Assembly: GCA_036897485.1 (NCBI GenBank)
Contig: JAYMTF010000475.1
Span: 1 to 35,637 of the forward strand
Reading direction: 5' to 3'
DNA from: Pelargonium nanum
Taxonomy: Eukaryota; Streptophyta; Magnoliopsida; Geraniales; Geraniaceae
Length of the DNA: 35,637 bases
Below, piece after piece: positions 1 to 10,262 of this stretch (positions within the stretch are counted from its first letter, which is position 1; every line of letters starts with the position of its first letter). Both the position numbers and the translations under genes were made by a program. Under the pieces are notes generated by a model that was not told the origin of the DNA, made no database searches, and worked only from the letters and a program-made list of their open reading frames with translations.

Positions 1-3000
1 CAAGGCGGCGCTCCGCCACAACCCTGGCCTCTCCGTCGACTGGACTCCTGACGAGCAATCTACCTTGGACGATTTGCTTGTCAAGTCAGTCTCCTAATTC
101 CTTTCTCTATTATACTCTTACTGCTAAAAATTCGTTTCAGTTTTGATTACTTGCTAGTGATTGATTCGCCAATTCTTCAATTTCGTCATGTTCCTATGAT
201 ACGTTAGTATTTTCTGGGAGGTGAATTTTAATTCGCTGGGGGATTTTTGGCATTGGAGTTGCGATTTTTTTTTTCTTTTTCAATTTTTGTTTAGTTTTGC
301 TATGTGCTTTCCTGGATGATTACTGTGTGCTTAAAATTATGGTTCTAAGTGTGATGTTTTTACTTATTAGGTCAGTGATTTGTGACTAAAGAGTTGAGTG
401 TACTGAATTGTTGATATTTGGATCTAGCTTGTTGAGAAAAGTAGAAAAGCCTGCTAGTCCTTGATTTTGTTTTTAGTGGGGCATTCGGACAATAAGAGAT
501 TCTTACAAAGAACTTGATGTTTAAGCTGACTCTTCCACTCACCAGCTTGGAGGACTTTGATATGGATACATACTGGAAATATAGAAATGAGGAGCAAAAG
601 GATATTATGTGAATATACCAAAGCAATAAAGGAAGCTATATCTGGTATAGCTTATCTAGTTGAAGGAGAACTTTGCAGTCAGATGCTTTCTCCCTTAATG
701 TGATTAAAGATGTCACCCAATATCAAATCTTTTTCATAATCATGTGGTTATTAACTCTGTCTGTTGATACGGGTACATTTGTATTTATAACGGATACCAG
801 TTGGAAGCAACATTCCGGCAGATGGAAACATCACTCAAAAAATATAATTGCTGGGCTATGGTCATGTATGGGGTTTCTTGAGTAATGGTCAATGTGACTG
901 TTGCATTTGCATGACTGTGCTTACTATATTCTCTTTGTAGTAAGAGTAGTGATATAAACGTTCAATGATCTTTGTAATGATCGATGCAACATAAATGACA
1001 TGCATAACATATTTAAATTGGGCCTAGCTTAATCATGTGCAGATCAACTTGATGCTGAAATTCAAATCCAAGTGATGTTAAGTTGTACTATATATTAGTT
1101 TCATATGATCTAACCCTATGTGTATAGGGAAAGATGTGTCTAAAACTTTGGATGTGATTGTCATGCTGTATGTTGTATATTAATATGTAGTTTGTGTATT
1201 AGTTGGGCATTTAAACATTGAGAATTTGGCACATATGAGTTAGAAATTGCTTACCTAGGTAATTACAGTACGATAGATAATTTGTCTTTAGTTGAACATA
1301 GAATCATTTTGATAATGTGGGAGAAATCTCAAACTTGGTATAGTTTTTATTTTTATTTTTTAAAATCAAGGGGAGAGCAAAAGTAAAGAGTTTAGGCATT
1401 TGAAACAATGCTAGTTGAAAGGAACTATATATGGAATCACCCAGCTGGTTTCAATCATTTATGACCACTATTTCAACTCTAGTCATAATAGGGGTTTCTC
1501 CATATCATATTGTTGTTTTTCTTTTAGCTCTTTTTTGTTCATTCTCTTGTTTTATTCGTAAAGAATACATATGGAATCACCCAGCTGGTTTCAATCATTT
1601 ATGAGCACTATTTCAACACTAGTCATAATAGGGTTTTCTCCATAACATCATATTGTTTGTTGTTTCTCTTAGCTCTTTTCTGTTAATTCTCTCGTTATAT
1701 TCATGAAGAATACTTGTGGAATCACCCAGCTGGTTTCAATCATTTATGGGCACTATTTCAACACTAGTCATAATAGGGTTTTCTCCATATCATCATATTG
1801 TTTGTTGTTTTTCTTTTAGCTCTTTTTAGTTCATTCTCTCGTTTTATTCGTGAAGAATACATATTTAATATATACAATAATATATACTTTTGCAGGTATG
1901 CATCTGACTCAAATATAATTCGGTATGCTAAGATTGCTATGCAGTTGAAGAATAAAACTGTTAGGGATGTGGCACTGCGTTGTAACTGGCTGAATGTGAG
2001 TTTCATATTCTATGATTAATTTCTATCCATTGATTATATTTAGCTACATGTAGGTTGAACATAGAATATATGTACACACCTTTTATGGATATATTATACT
2101 GAGAAACTCTTATTCCAGAAGTTGGTATATCAAAATTTACCCCCAGGTTGGATATCTAGCAAATTAACCAGGTTTATTACAACAGATTTGAATACTACAA
2201 TTAGAACTTGATAATTTAGTATGGCAGCATTGATAGATACAGAATGTACGAGTTTCCATTATACTCTTGCTATGAATTAACTCAAATCAAGACAAATTCA
2301 TTAGATTAAACTCATTCGGCTCTGATTTTTACGAAGTAAAATCGGTTCTTTCTGTATTTATTTATAAATATACTGAAATAGGCTGAATAGAAAAATTGAA
2401 AATCAATTTTTTGTGCTGATCCCTCAAATTATAATTTACAACTTTATACAGTTCCCACTTTGATGGGAAATTATTCATGTAGTTTTATATGTTAAATATG
2501 AAATAATTAGCTGGCCTATAATGTGGATCTTTAATACAATACTTAAGTAGAGTGAGAAAAATTAAATGCGATTTTTGTCTTTTTGTTAGAACTATATTTG
2601 CATTAGCCAGTCAATCTGCTCTGGAGCCTTATCTTCTTTCTCGGGGGAAAAAAGAAAGTCTGTCAGTCTTGTGCTATGTAATGGATGGTCTGGTTGGAGG
2701 GATAGAAATAAGACAATGAAGGGTGGTAATGCTTCCACTTAATTAGGAGCCTGTAGAAGTTTTCTTTCAAGGGGGCGTCCTCTTGGTACATCCAACTTTC
2801 CCTTGTTGCCATAGGCCAAGTATTTGGATGATCGTGCTCCTCCACTCCCATTGTTGTTTTCATAAATCCTACATGGATGCTTCTAGTCCGGAGAACTAAA
2901 TGTGAGTTTGTTGGGAATCCAAGGTCAATATTTTTGGGGCAGTGTTAAGAAACTTGCTTCCAAAACTGGCAAATGAGGGCAAACATGACATTCAAAGGAT

Positions 3001-5120
3001 GCCTTTACTAGTGTCTTTTATGTCATAATGTATATGTCATAAAATACAGCTATGCTGCCTGATATATACTGTTTTTTATGCTGTGTCAACATAGGTAATT
3101 AAAGGTGAGGTATGGGACCTAGCTAGGTAATTATGGTTTCTCCAAAGTGTTAGTTTGATTGATTGGCTTAAGAATTTTGTGTTCTTCTTTATTGGACATT
3201 TAACTGTTCATAAGATGAACAATTTGTTAGGACAATGCTTATATTTCCATAACATTAAGAACCAAAGTACAAACTGAGATTGCAAAGTGTCATATCATGA
3301 TTGGTAGGCTAGGTGCTCATAAGAGGAGCAAAACCAATTGAACTATTTATTTTTATTTCCATTATGTTGGTACATGGGCTTGTAATTAGTAACTGTAGCA
3401 TATCAAATCTCAAAATGATTGGTGTTATATTTTAGAAAAAGGAAAGTGGCAAGAGAAGGAGAGAGGATCACAACTCATCAAGGAAAAATAAAGAACGAAA
3501 GGTATGTTCTACTAAACTTTCTTAGATAATTCACTCTTTTTAATTAATGGATATGGTTTTTGTTTTCTTTTAGTCTGCTCACCTTTGAAATTTTACGTGT
3601 TTATTTATTTTTTCTAAGGACATTTGAATTACTGTTGTGGGTGAGAACCACTAGGTCTAAATGTGGGTCTTTAGCTGTAAGAGCTAGAATAGTTTTCAAT
3701 ATTCTGGTTTGCAATCAAAGAGTCAGCATTCATATATTGATCTCTACTTGACTCGAATACCAATGTTGCAATGGACTTGTAATCCGGGTTCAATAGTTGT
3801 CCCCCTCTCAAGAGTCAAGACTAGTGGAGTTCTGGATTGCACCTCCTTTCTGCTGTATCATTGTACTTGACAGGTTTTTGCTAGGGGTTACATATTTATC
3901 TTGGATCTAGAACCTTGTTGTATTCAAGATTGTTAAGTATTTCCAGATAGATTCCTTCTTTTCAAATGCATCCCTACTTAGATTTTGAGTAACTTCGTTT
4001 CTGCTGCCAGTTTATACATTGTATTATCTTGATCTGTCTGTGACAGTTTAGAGACTTGTTTGACAGGAGAAGGTTGCAACAGATTCTTCCACGAAATCAG
4101 CATCTCATTTGATTGCTCGTCCAAATGGTCCTTCATATGCTATGCCAATGATCCCTGTGGACAATGATGATGGTATCTCATTTCAAGGTTAGTGTACATG
4201 CTTTCTCATTAATTAATCGATGCCCTTCATCTTGCATGATATATTTTTTCAAGTTCTACCATTGGCTTCGCTTGTTTTGATAGTGTGTTATTATCATTAT
4301 TATTGTGGTGGCCTTAATTAGTTCAACTGGCTTAGCCGCATAGCTCGTGATAATTGCAAAGAGACCCTCATAATCAGATATCGCCATCTCTACAAGCTAT
4401 ATGTTACAATGTCGTTGATTAAGATGTACTAAGACCAGAAGGACTTTGGTTCTTAACTAGTTTAGTGACCATTTATGTAGACTGAGAAACTATATTGATC
4501 AATCAAATCAATCACATTTCTCTTTCAAAGTCACTGCTTTGGCCAGGTCTGGACTTAGTGTTCATAGACATGTAAATAGCTCTTTCTTTGTATCCTTATT
4601 GATTGTATACTAACACAGTAACAATGTTTATCATATTCAGCCATTGGTGGTTCGACTGGAGAGCTTCTTGAGCAAAATGCTCAAATCTTCACCCAAATCT
4701 CTGCCAATTTTGCAGCATTTCAGGTTAAGTGGATACTTAGTGTCTGGATTGATTCTTATGTTGTGTTTTTATTGAAGGATTGAGTCAACTTATGCTCTCA
4801 ATACCGATGCAGATACTTAATGTCTGTGTAGTGTGTTTTACGTTTCTTCTTGTTGTTTGATTGCAGATACATGATAACGTCAACCTATTGACCAAAACCC
4901 GGGATAACATCCTTGCAGTTTTGAACGAGTACGTGATCATCTGTGTTTGCTTTGTCTATTTTGTTACATTTTTGTGTATATTAAGGAGTCGATGATTCGA
5001 TTATTATGGATTGATTGCAGTTTAAATGATGCACCAGAAATAATGAGGCAGATGCCTCCACTTCCAGTAAAGATGAACGACGAACTTGCCAACTCCATCC
5101 TTCCAAGGCCGTCCCATTAA
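1..5120 (+). CDS. SANT/Myb-like nuclear protein, DUF3755 type (5' end missing)
   Basis: Seven exons can be joined in one frame: 2-84 (continuing off the left edge), 1896-1995, 3436-3501, 4067-4187, 4641-4723, 4867-4928 and 5021-5120, ending in TAA. They total 615 nt, or 204 visible residues. Every intron is GT..AG. The N-terminal visible part reads as a SANT/Myb-like helix pair: a WTPDEQ start, a KYASDS loop, then KTVRDVALRCNWLN at the second exon's end. A lysine/arginine-rich stretch (KRRRED, RKNKERK) follows and is probably a nuclear localisation signal. The C-terminal ~85 residues (GGSTGELLEQNAQIF to the LPRPSH end) match what I remember of the plant DUF3755 module, including Arabidopsis At3g07565. 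A chromatin or transcription role is inference from the SANT-like part; no enzyme motif is seen. Introns 1 (86-1895) and 2 (1996-3435) are long and, apart from the repeats listed separately, show nothing coding. The upstream start and promoter lie outside the window. Confidence 0.85.
1433..1866. repeat. Three tandem ~140-149 bp repeats in intron 1
   Basis: Three near-identical copies start with GGAATCACCCAGCTGG at 1433, 1573 and 1718 (spacing 140 and 145 bp). They run to about 1866, just before the exon 2 acceptor at 1894-1895. Each copy carries a pyrimidine-rich TTTCTTTTAG-like or TTTCTCTTAG-like string that resembles a 3' splice site. Copies differ by a few substitutions and short indels, so this is a fairly recent local duplication. 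Confidence 0.9.
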
Positions 5121-5607
5121 ACATATATTCAAGCCTCAAATCGCCCATTGTTTATGTAACAAATTTAATAATTATTGGTTGGTTGATTCATATTAGCTAC
5201 TAACCTGTGAATATGTAGTTGTTTATAATAATAGGATTACCATTCTAATTTTATATACTCTTGGAAGAAATCAAGACATCAGCTCGTTTCAAATTTGTTT
5301 ATACATAGCTAGTTATTCAAGACAACAATTCAGAGTTATTTTTCATAGTAATTTATTGCTTACACATAACACTTGTGTAATGCAATACGGAAAATCAATA
5401 CTTGAGAAAATTCGTCTGTTGTCCCTTTACTTATAGCCGCTATAAGTGCGAAAGTATGAACAAAATCATGGCCAATTAGCATACAATGATAAAATTTATA
5501 TCGAACTTTCCTTCAGGAAACATACTAGAAAAAACTCTAACATAGTATTGAACTCAAACTTCGATACATTAGAAAAGTGTTAGAGGCTTTGAGCTCCATC
5601 AAAGGCA
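5121..5607. other. Convergent 3' regions of two genes
   Basis: This AT-rich stretch follows the stop of the DUF3755-type gene and, on the other strand, the proposed last exon of the small membrane protein gene. On the minus strand an AATAAA polyadenylation-like hexamer lies near 5350. Nothing coding is recognised. Confidence 0.4.
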
Positions 5608-8600
5608 CTAACCTTCAACCTGTCACAGAAAAAACAAGTGTTAATCATTTTAGCATACATACATACAATCAGAAAATAACTTGTGTGAGTGGGAAAATTA
5701 TTTCAAAAGATGAATCAGCTTCAACAACCAAAAAATCTAGAATTCAGTATGAATATAGTTATACAATTATGAACAACACGACACAATAGAACTCAATCAC
5801 AAAACAGTAGTAAAACTAATGAGCAACTCTCACTCTCTCTCAACATACTACATATTCACTTTCAATACATAATTTTTCAAAATTTTCCCAGTTAAAAAAA
5901 AAAAAGCAGCTATAGGAATGCTGAATACTATATATATGTGATGATATATAAAATCTCATAACTTAGCTGACCGCTTGCCCCTTAACGCGTATAACTACAA
6001 GCAAGCTCGTACCTGACTTGCTTGATTGGGCATGCAAGCTCCCCTTGGGAAAGAAGTGACCCGCAACTTTGTTTGGAAGTGCACGCCCAAGCGACCAAGG
6101 CAAGAAGAGCCAAGGAGTGTCAAAGGGCCAGCAGCGCTACCACACACTGTGGGGTAGCGCCAAAGATGCCTATGGCGTGCAACTCCAAGCCAACAAGTAC
6201 CAAGGGAAGAAAGCCATCACCACAACCCCACGCCATAGGGCTGTGACTCCACACACCATGAGGTAGAGCCAACATCGCTAGTGAAGTTCAAGACATGGAT
6301 GTCAAAGAGAACACCAAGCAGCCTTGGTGCTACCCTATGGCATGTAATGGATGCCGCTAACACTGTGGGCTTGCTCTCAACTTCCATAAATGTTGGCATG
6401 TTACACATGGATACACCACATGACGTGTGCCATCTCCACTACACATGGTGTGGTACCTTGAATCAGCCCAGTATAGCACGTCAACCTCCCAGGCAGCTCC
6501 GCCCATGATGCCTCACACCAAGACCACTCTTAAGCACCTTCCAGACATGGCCATACTATGCCAAAGGCAGCAAATGTCTGCTCTACATCACAACAATGTC
6601 ACCAAGACCTGGCACCTACTACCAACCTCCAGAAGCATACAAGACCAAGTTGCAATTTCTCTTGTCGTAGAGTAACAGTCGGGTGGGCAATACATTCCAA
6701 ACCATCACCAAGCTCACATTATGCCGAGGATGACAGGTGTGAAATTCCGACAAATGGATGACCCTTGGCTTGATATGTAAAGCCATTGGCTGCCAATGGT
6801 AGCCAAAGGGCTATTCCAACTATAACCTTGACCCAACATGGAAGGTTTTGTCTATGAGATCCAAAGGCGTGACATCACCTTCGACCGATCAAAGTGAAGG
6901 ATGACATTATCACCCATTGTGAGTATTAATCCCCTCTTTTCCAATAAAACAAGGGTTAGCCAATCTATACATTTTCTCTATATTCTCAGTAGTGCTCTTA
7001 TTTCACTTATAGATATTTTCATTTTCACGCCTGAGGTGAATTCAAGTGCACACACTGATTTTCACTTAACAGATGAATTCATCAATTTCAGGACCCAATC
7101 TGAAAGCATTGAAAGGTTTAATCCGATCACATGAACAAGAAGACATCACAAACAGTTGATAGTTTTCCACGTTAAAAAGGTGCATCAATATGCATTGCAA
7201 CGGGTAATCTAAAATGCCATGAGACAATTTGAAGATTTTAGGAATGTTTTCCAACTACAAGTAAATATATAAATATACATATGTATGCAGTCAATATATC
7301 ACCAATTGATCCAGCACAGATTAAATAGGTTTTTTCATACAAATATAAAATGGAGCCTTTGAGCCACATATCTTAAATTCAAGATATTGGCTATAGGAAG
7401 TATCATTTGGTTGAGCCAAAAAATTAAAGATTGTGTATTCTTAATCATCGACCTACCAGCACCAACTAGGACTGTTCGGCTGCCATATGCCAATGTTAAC
7501 GCGTCATAATGGATGAAAGCAAATGTTCTCAAACGAAGATTCAGGCAACCTACTTCTATAGAGCTACATGTTAAAGTAACTAGATATGTAGATCACATTC
7601 TTCCCCTGCATGTTTGATAGTTGAAACTCCTAGAAATTCAAAGCCGTGTATGACAGCATGTGCAAGACTAAAAAAAGGCCATATGTCCAAAAGTGCAATA
7701 TAAAGGTCATCAAAAGGAAAAGAAATGCAAAACATTAGGATACTAAAATATTTAGGAATTAGGAAGATTGGAAACGAAAGCAATCACACTGTAAAGCTAT
7801 CTATATGGTGTCTATACTGCTGCCACTGATGGAGAAAACCAGTAAACATGCAAGAAGGAGAATATTGTTACAGTGTTCAGTACAGAATTACAGATATTAA
7901 ATAAAAAGCAAGGAGATTATATTGCAAAGTGAATAAACACATTGACAAATATCAACTGGGTATACTATCATTCTATCCCAAAATTAGTGTCTTGTATCTC
8001 TTAAATTTTTGACCCAAAATGAATGATATTTTTCCATTTTAGAAACTTAGTTATACATGAATTACATATTATATCTTTATCATAAGTTAGTTAGAACTCC
8101 TTAAGATTGTTACAAGTTACAAGTTACAACAAATGCACAATGGGGTACAAGGGGAAATGACAAAACTAACTCACTCCTTATTTTTCCCCAAAAAAACAAT
8201 ATCCACCTGTCCCAAAATGAGTGTTCTTGTTTACATTTTTGGGAATAATTAAGGAGAAGTTAGTTAATGTTGTACAATTATTTGAGAAATAACCATGAGC
8301 ACGTGTTCTAACAAACTCAAGAGATACTAACTTACTTATTATATGAATGTTATTAGTAATTCATGTTACACCTAACTTCCTAAAAGAAAAGGGAACACTT
8401 GTTTTAGGACAAAAATGCAAGACAAATAGAACACTCATTTTGGGATGGAGGGGGTAATATGGTCACGGTTAAGAGGAGAAACTTAACCACATTTCACATT
8501 AAGTACCAACAAATTTCAAAACTTCATTAACCAAGTAATGAAGCTTATTACAAGCATCTTACACATAATAGCTCAAACAACATGACACCAAAATCTCTGT

Positions 8601-9120
8601 TGACTAACAAGATTCCTATACGCAATTGAGTTAAAGCCCTTCGATTCACTCCAAGCATAAACAAAATTATGCAAATGCCAATATGAGAGGGCTTGACTAA
8701 CTTATCTTAGGGATTATAACACACCAAAATCACTTGGGACTAAAAAAGGGTTCACAGACTTGAGGTCAATTCATTCACTTCACAAGCAATTCATCAGAAA
8801 TCATTTCACTACACGATGATGCTTATACTAAACCAATTACCTGAGAGGATTTGGATTCTGTCTCCAGATTCAGTACTCTGGCTTCTAGATCATCAAATTT
8901 CTGCTTAACCTGTAAGCACAAACAAATGTAATGTGTAAAGACAATTGCAAAACGCCAAAAATAAAAATAAAAAAATTGAAAAATAGAGAAGGAAGCAATC
9001 GCATACATCAGCTGAAACATCCTGACGATGAGTCAAAATATCTTTCCAGACGAAACGTGTAATCGCAGCTCCTGACACTGAAAATCCCAGAGCGAACCAT
9101 ACCAACCGAGTTCTTAGCAT
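5608..9120 (-). CDS. Small one-pass membrane protein with a coiled-coil tail (unknown function)
   Basis: Exon 1 is 9007-9120 (38 codons) and exon 2 is 8841-8909 (23 codons), both phase 0 with clean GT..AG junctions. Exon 1 encodes a hydrophobic segment at about residues 5-24 (FALGFSVSGAAITRFVW), suggesting a membrane anchor. Exon 2 encodes a short amphipathic helix (KQKFDDLEARVLNLETE) with coiled-coil spacing. Exon 2 ends at SSQ before a donor GTAATT. No stop follows in frame unless the intron is retained, which gives five more residues and TAA at 8823-8825. The best terminal exon found is 5608-5619, encoding V-E-G-stop after a strong acceptor (TTTTTTCTGTGACAG), for 64 residues in total. That needs a 3.2-kb intron (5620-8840) holding repeats. 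The first two exons are fairly secure; the last is a proposal. The family resembles small uncharacterised plant proteins, and I cannot name a function. Three TGGGCC-type motifs lie just upstream. Confidence 0.6.
5950..6900. repeat. GC-richer repeat-derived block with imperfect short palindromes
   Basis: This block is clearly richer in GC than its AT-rich flanks. It contains several related motifs of the type CCACAC..TG.GGTAG near 6137, 6247 and 6433, some forming short hairpins (for example 6136-6158: GCTACCACAC, then ACT, then GTGGGGTAGC). Open frames here are short, overlap in several phases and match no protein family I know. It looks like decayed transposon or LTR sequence, but I see no terminal repeats or polyprotein motifs that would classify it. 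It sits inside the proposed long intron of the small membrane protein gene. Confidence 0.45.
6901..7964. other. AT-rich non-coding stretch
   Basis: Intronic or intergenic AT-rich sequence on both strands. Short open frames are present, but none has recognisable motifs or plausible exon borders. No RNA gene was recognised. Confidence 0.4.
7965..8454. mobile_element. Two joined Stowaway-like MITE copies
   Basis: The left end reads CATTCTATCCCAAAATTAG after TA (7963-7964). The right end reads CATTTTGGGATGGAGGGGG before TA (8455-8456), the inverted form of the same terminus. A third terminus (CCTGTCCCAAAATGAGTG) sits at about 8204, so one ~250-bp copy (about 8204-8454) has both ends and a second copy to its left has lost its right end. 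The CTCCNTCC-GTCCC type terminus and TA target are characteristic of Stowaway (Tc1/mariner) MITEs. Parts of the left copy match, in reverse orientation, the element at 27160-27404, so the two are one family. Confidence 0.7.
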
Positions 9121-9211
9121 TTTCTTCTCTTCTCTTTTCTCTTCTTTTCCTTTCTGCTACAGAAAATCACGGCACAATTTCACGGACCCCTTATCGATGA
9201 AGGGACGTTTT

Positions 9212-9284
9212 TGGGCCTCAACCTCTAATTTATTGGGCCTAGGCTCGGGCCACTGAGGCCTTATTTGGTAATAAAATTTGGGCC
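9212..9284. promoter_or_regulatory. Cluster of TGGGCC/T (site II-like) promoter motifs
   Basis: TGGGCCT occurs at 9212-9218 and 9234-9240, and TGGGCC at 9279-9284, 92-164 bp upstream of the ATG at 9120 of the minus-strand small membrane protein gene. TGGGCY (site II) elements are known in promoters of plant housekeeping and organelle-related nuclear genes. Function here is inferred from position and sequence only. Confidence 0.5.
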
Positions 9285-9439
9285 AGCAAAAATTGCTACG
9301 CACTCATTAAAAACACGTCAAAATAGCAAAATTCATATTTTCTCTCCCTACTTTAAATGAACAATGTCGTTGAGTTTCTCGACTCTGTGTCATATGATGA
9401 CTTAGTCAGTTCTACTTCTTGATGGGGACAGGACAGGGA

Positions 9440-9511
9440 AGGGATGTAACTCAGCGGGAGAGTGTCAACTTGACGTGGTGGAAGTCATCAATTCGAGCAT
9501 GGTTATCCCTA
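9440..9511 (+). pseudogene. Decayed plastid trnV-GAC inside the NUPT
   Basis: The 72-nt block begins AGGGATGTAACTCAGCGG and ends ATCCCTA, and keeps the GAC anticodon context (CTTGACGTGGTGG). Against the chloroplast trnV-GAC I remember, there are changes in the D arm/stem, the anticodon stem (CAACTTGACG in place of CACCTTGACG) and the T arm (CGAGCATGGTT in place of CGAGCCTGATT), which break several stem pairs. It is a nuclear pseudocopy and should not be counted as a working nuclear tRNA gene. Confidence 0.85.
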
Positions 9512-9736
9512 AATTTGAGAGTTTTTCTATTGAGAATGGATAAGAGGCTCGTGGTATTGACTCGAGGGGTAGGGATGACTATCTTTCTGGGAGCGAACTC
9601 CAGACGAATATGAAGCGCACGAATACGAGGTATGCCTTGGAATGAAAGACAAGATAATTATGAGGAATGAAAGACAAGACAATTCTGAATCAGCATTGTC
9701 TACGAACAAGGAAGCTATAAGTAATGCAACTATGAA

Positions 9737-9903
9737 TTTCATGGAGAGTTTGATTCTATCTCAAGATGAATGCTGGCGGCATGCTTTACACATGCAAGTC
9801 GGACGGGAAGTGGTGTTTCCAGTGACAGACGGGTGAGTAACGCGCAAAAACCTGCCATTAGGAGGGGAACAACAGCTAGAAACGGCTGCCAATACCCAAC
9901 GTA
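9737..9903 (+). pseudogene. 5' fragment of plastid 16S rRNA (rrn16) inside the NUPT
   Basis: The block starts at TTTCATGGAGAGTTTGATTC and runs through the GATGAATGCTGGCGGC, CACATGCAAGTCGGACGGG and GACGGGTGAGTAACGCG landmarks of plastid 16S rRNA. Recognition is lost after AAACGGCTGCCAATACCC. Only about a tenth of the ~1.5-kb gene is present, with substitutions throughout. Confidence 0.9.
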
Positions 9904-9905
9904 AC

Positions 9906-10262
9906 GACCAAGAAGTATCATCAATAACTTATCAAACTACTTATTTAAACTACTCTAATTTTCTTAGAGAATAATTTTACTATATACAATATATTTTTTT
10001 CTTTTTTCTTTTTCTAACAGCATTTGTGTAATGCCTAACTTATCATTATTTCACAAGGCAACAGGAAAAGGAAGCACTGCAACCATATTGTTTTTGACAT
10101 TCTGAAATGCTAAGAAAATATAAGCTTAAACTATATGAACTCTAAACAATCCATATATATATCCAAATTAAACCAATCCAAACCAGTTGCTTGCCAAATT
10201 GAACATAAAATCCATCTTCAATTTCTAATATTCCATTCCATAATAGTTACACATTTCCTTGT
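9906..10262. other. AT-rich 3' flank of the bZIP-like gene
   Basis: AT-rich sequence between the plastid insertion and the bZIP-like stop codon; it probably holds the minus-strand 3' UTR. No other gene or clear signal is visible. Confidence 0.35.

Larger units (their letters stand above)
9405..9905 (+). other. Nuclear plastid DNA insertion (NUPT): trnV-GAC to 5' 16S rRNA
   Basis: The sequence runs colinearly with the chloroplast inverted-repeat segment from upstream of trnV-GAC, through the tRNA and the spacer with the 16S promoter region, into the first ~165 nt of the 16S rRNA gene. Recognisable blocks include TTGATGGGGACAGGACAGGG, GATAAGAGGCTCGTGG, GGGAGCGAACTCCAG, CGAACAAGGAAGCTATAAGT and the 16S start. 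Many scattered substitutions and small indels show it is an aged nuclear copy, not live chloroplast DNA. A ~25-bp piece of spacer (GAATGAAAGACAAGA) is duplicated in tandem near 9640-9680. Borders are estimates from where I stop recognising plastid sequence. Confidence 0.9.

Noticed and set aside
6022-6761. Overlapping open frames of 60-80 codons in the GC-rich block
   Set aside because: Several phases are open at once, products are low-complexity with no motif, and no exon borders fit.
9440-9511. A working nuclear tRNA-Val gene
   Set aside because: It is plastid-type trnV-GAC with broken stems inside a larger plastid insertion.
9419-9836. Open frames of ~64 codons in the plastid-like region
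   Set aside because: They fall across tRNA, spacer and rRNA sequence in the plastid insertion and encode nothing known.
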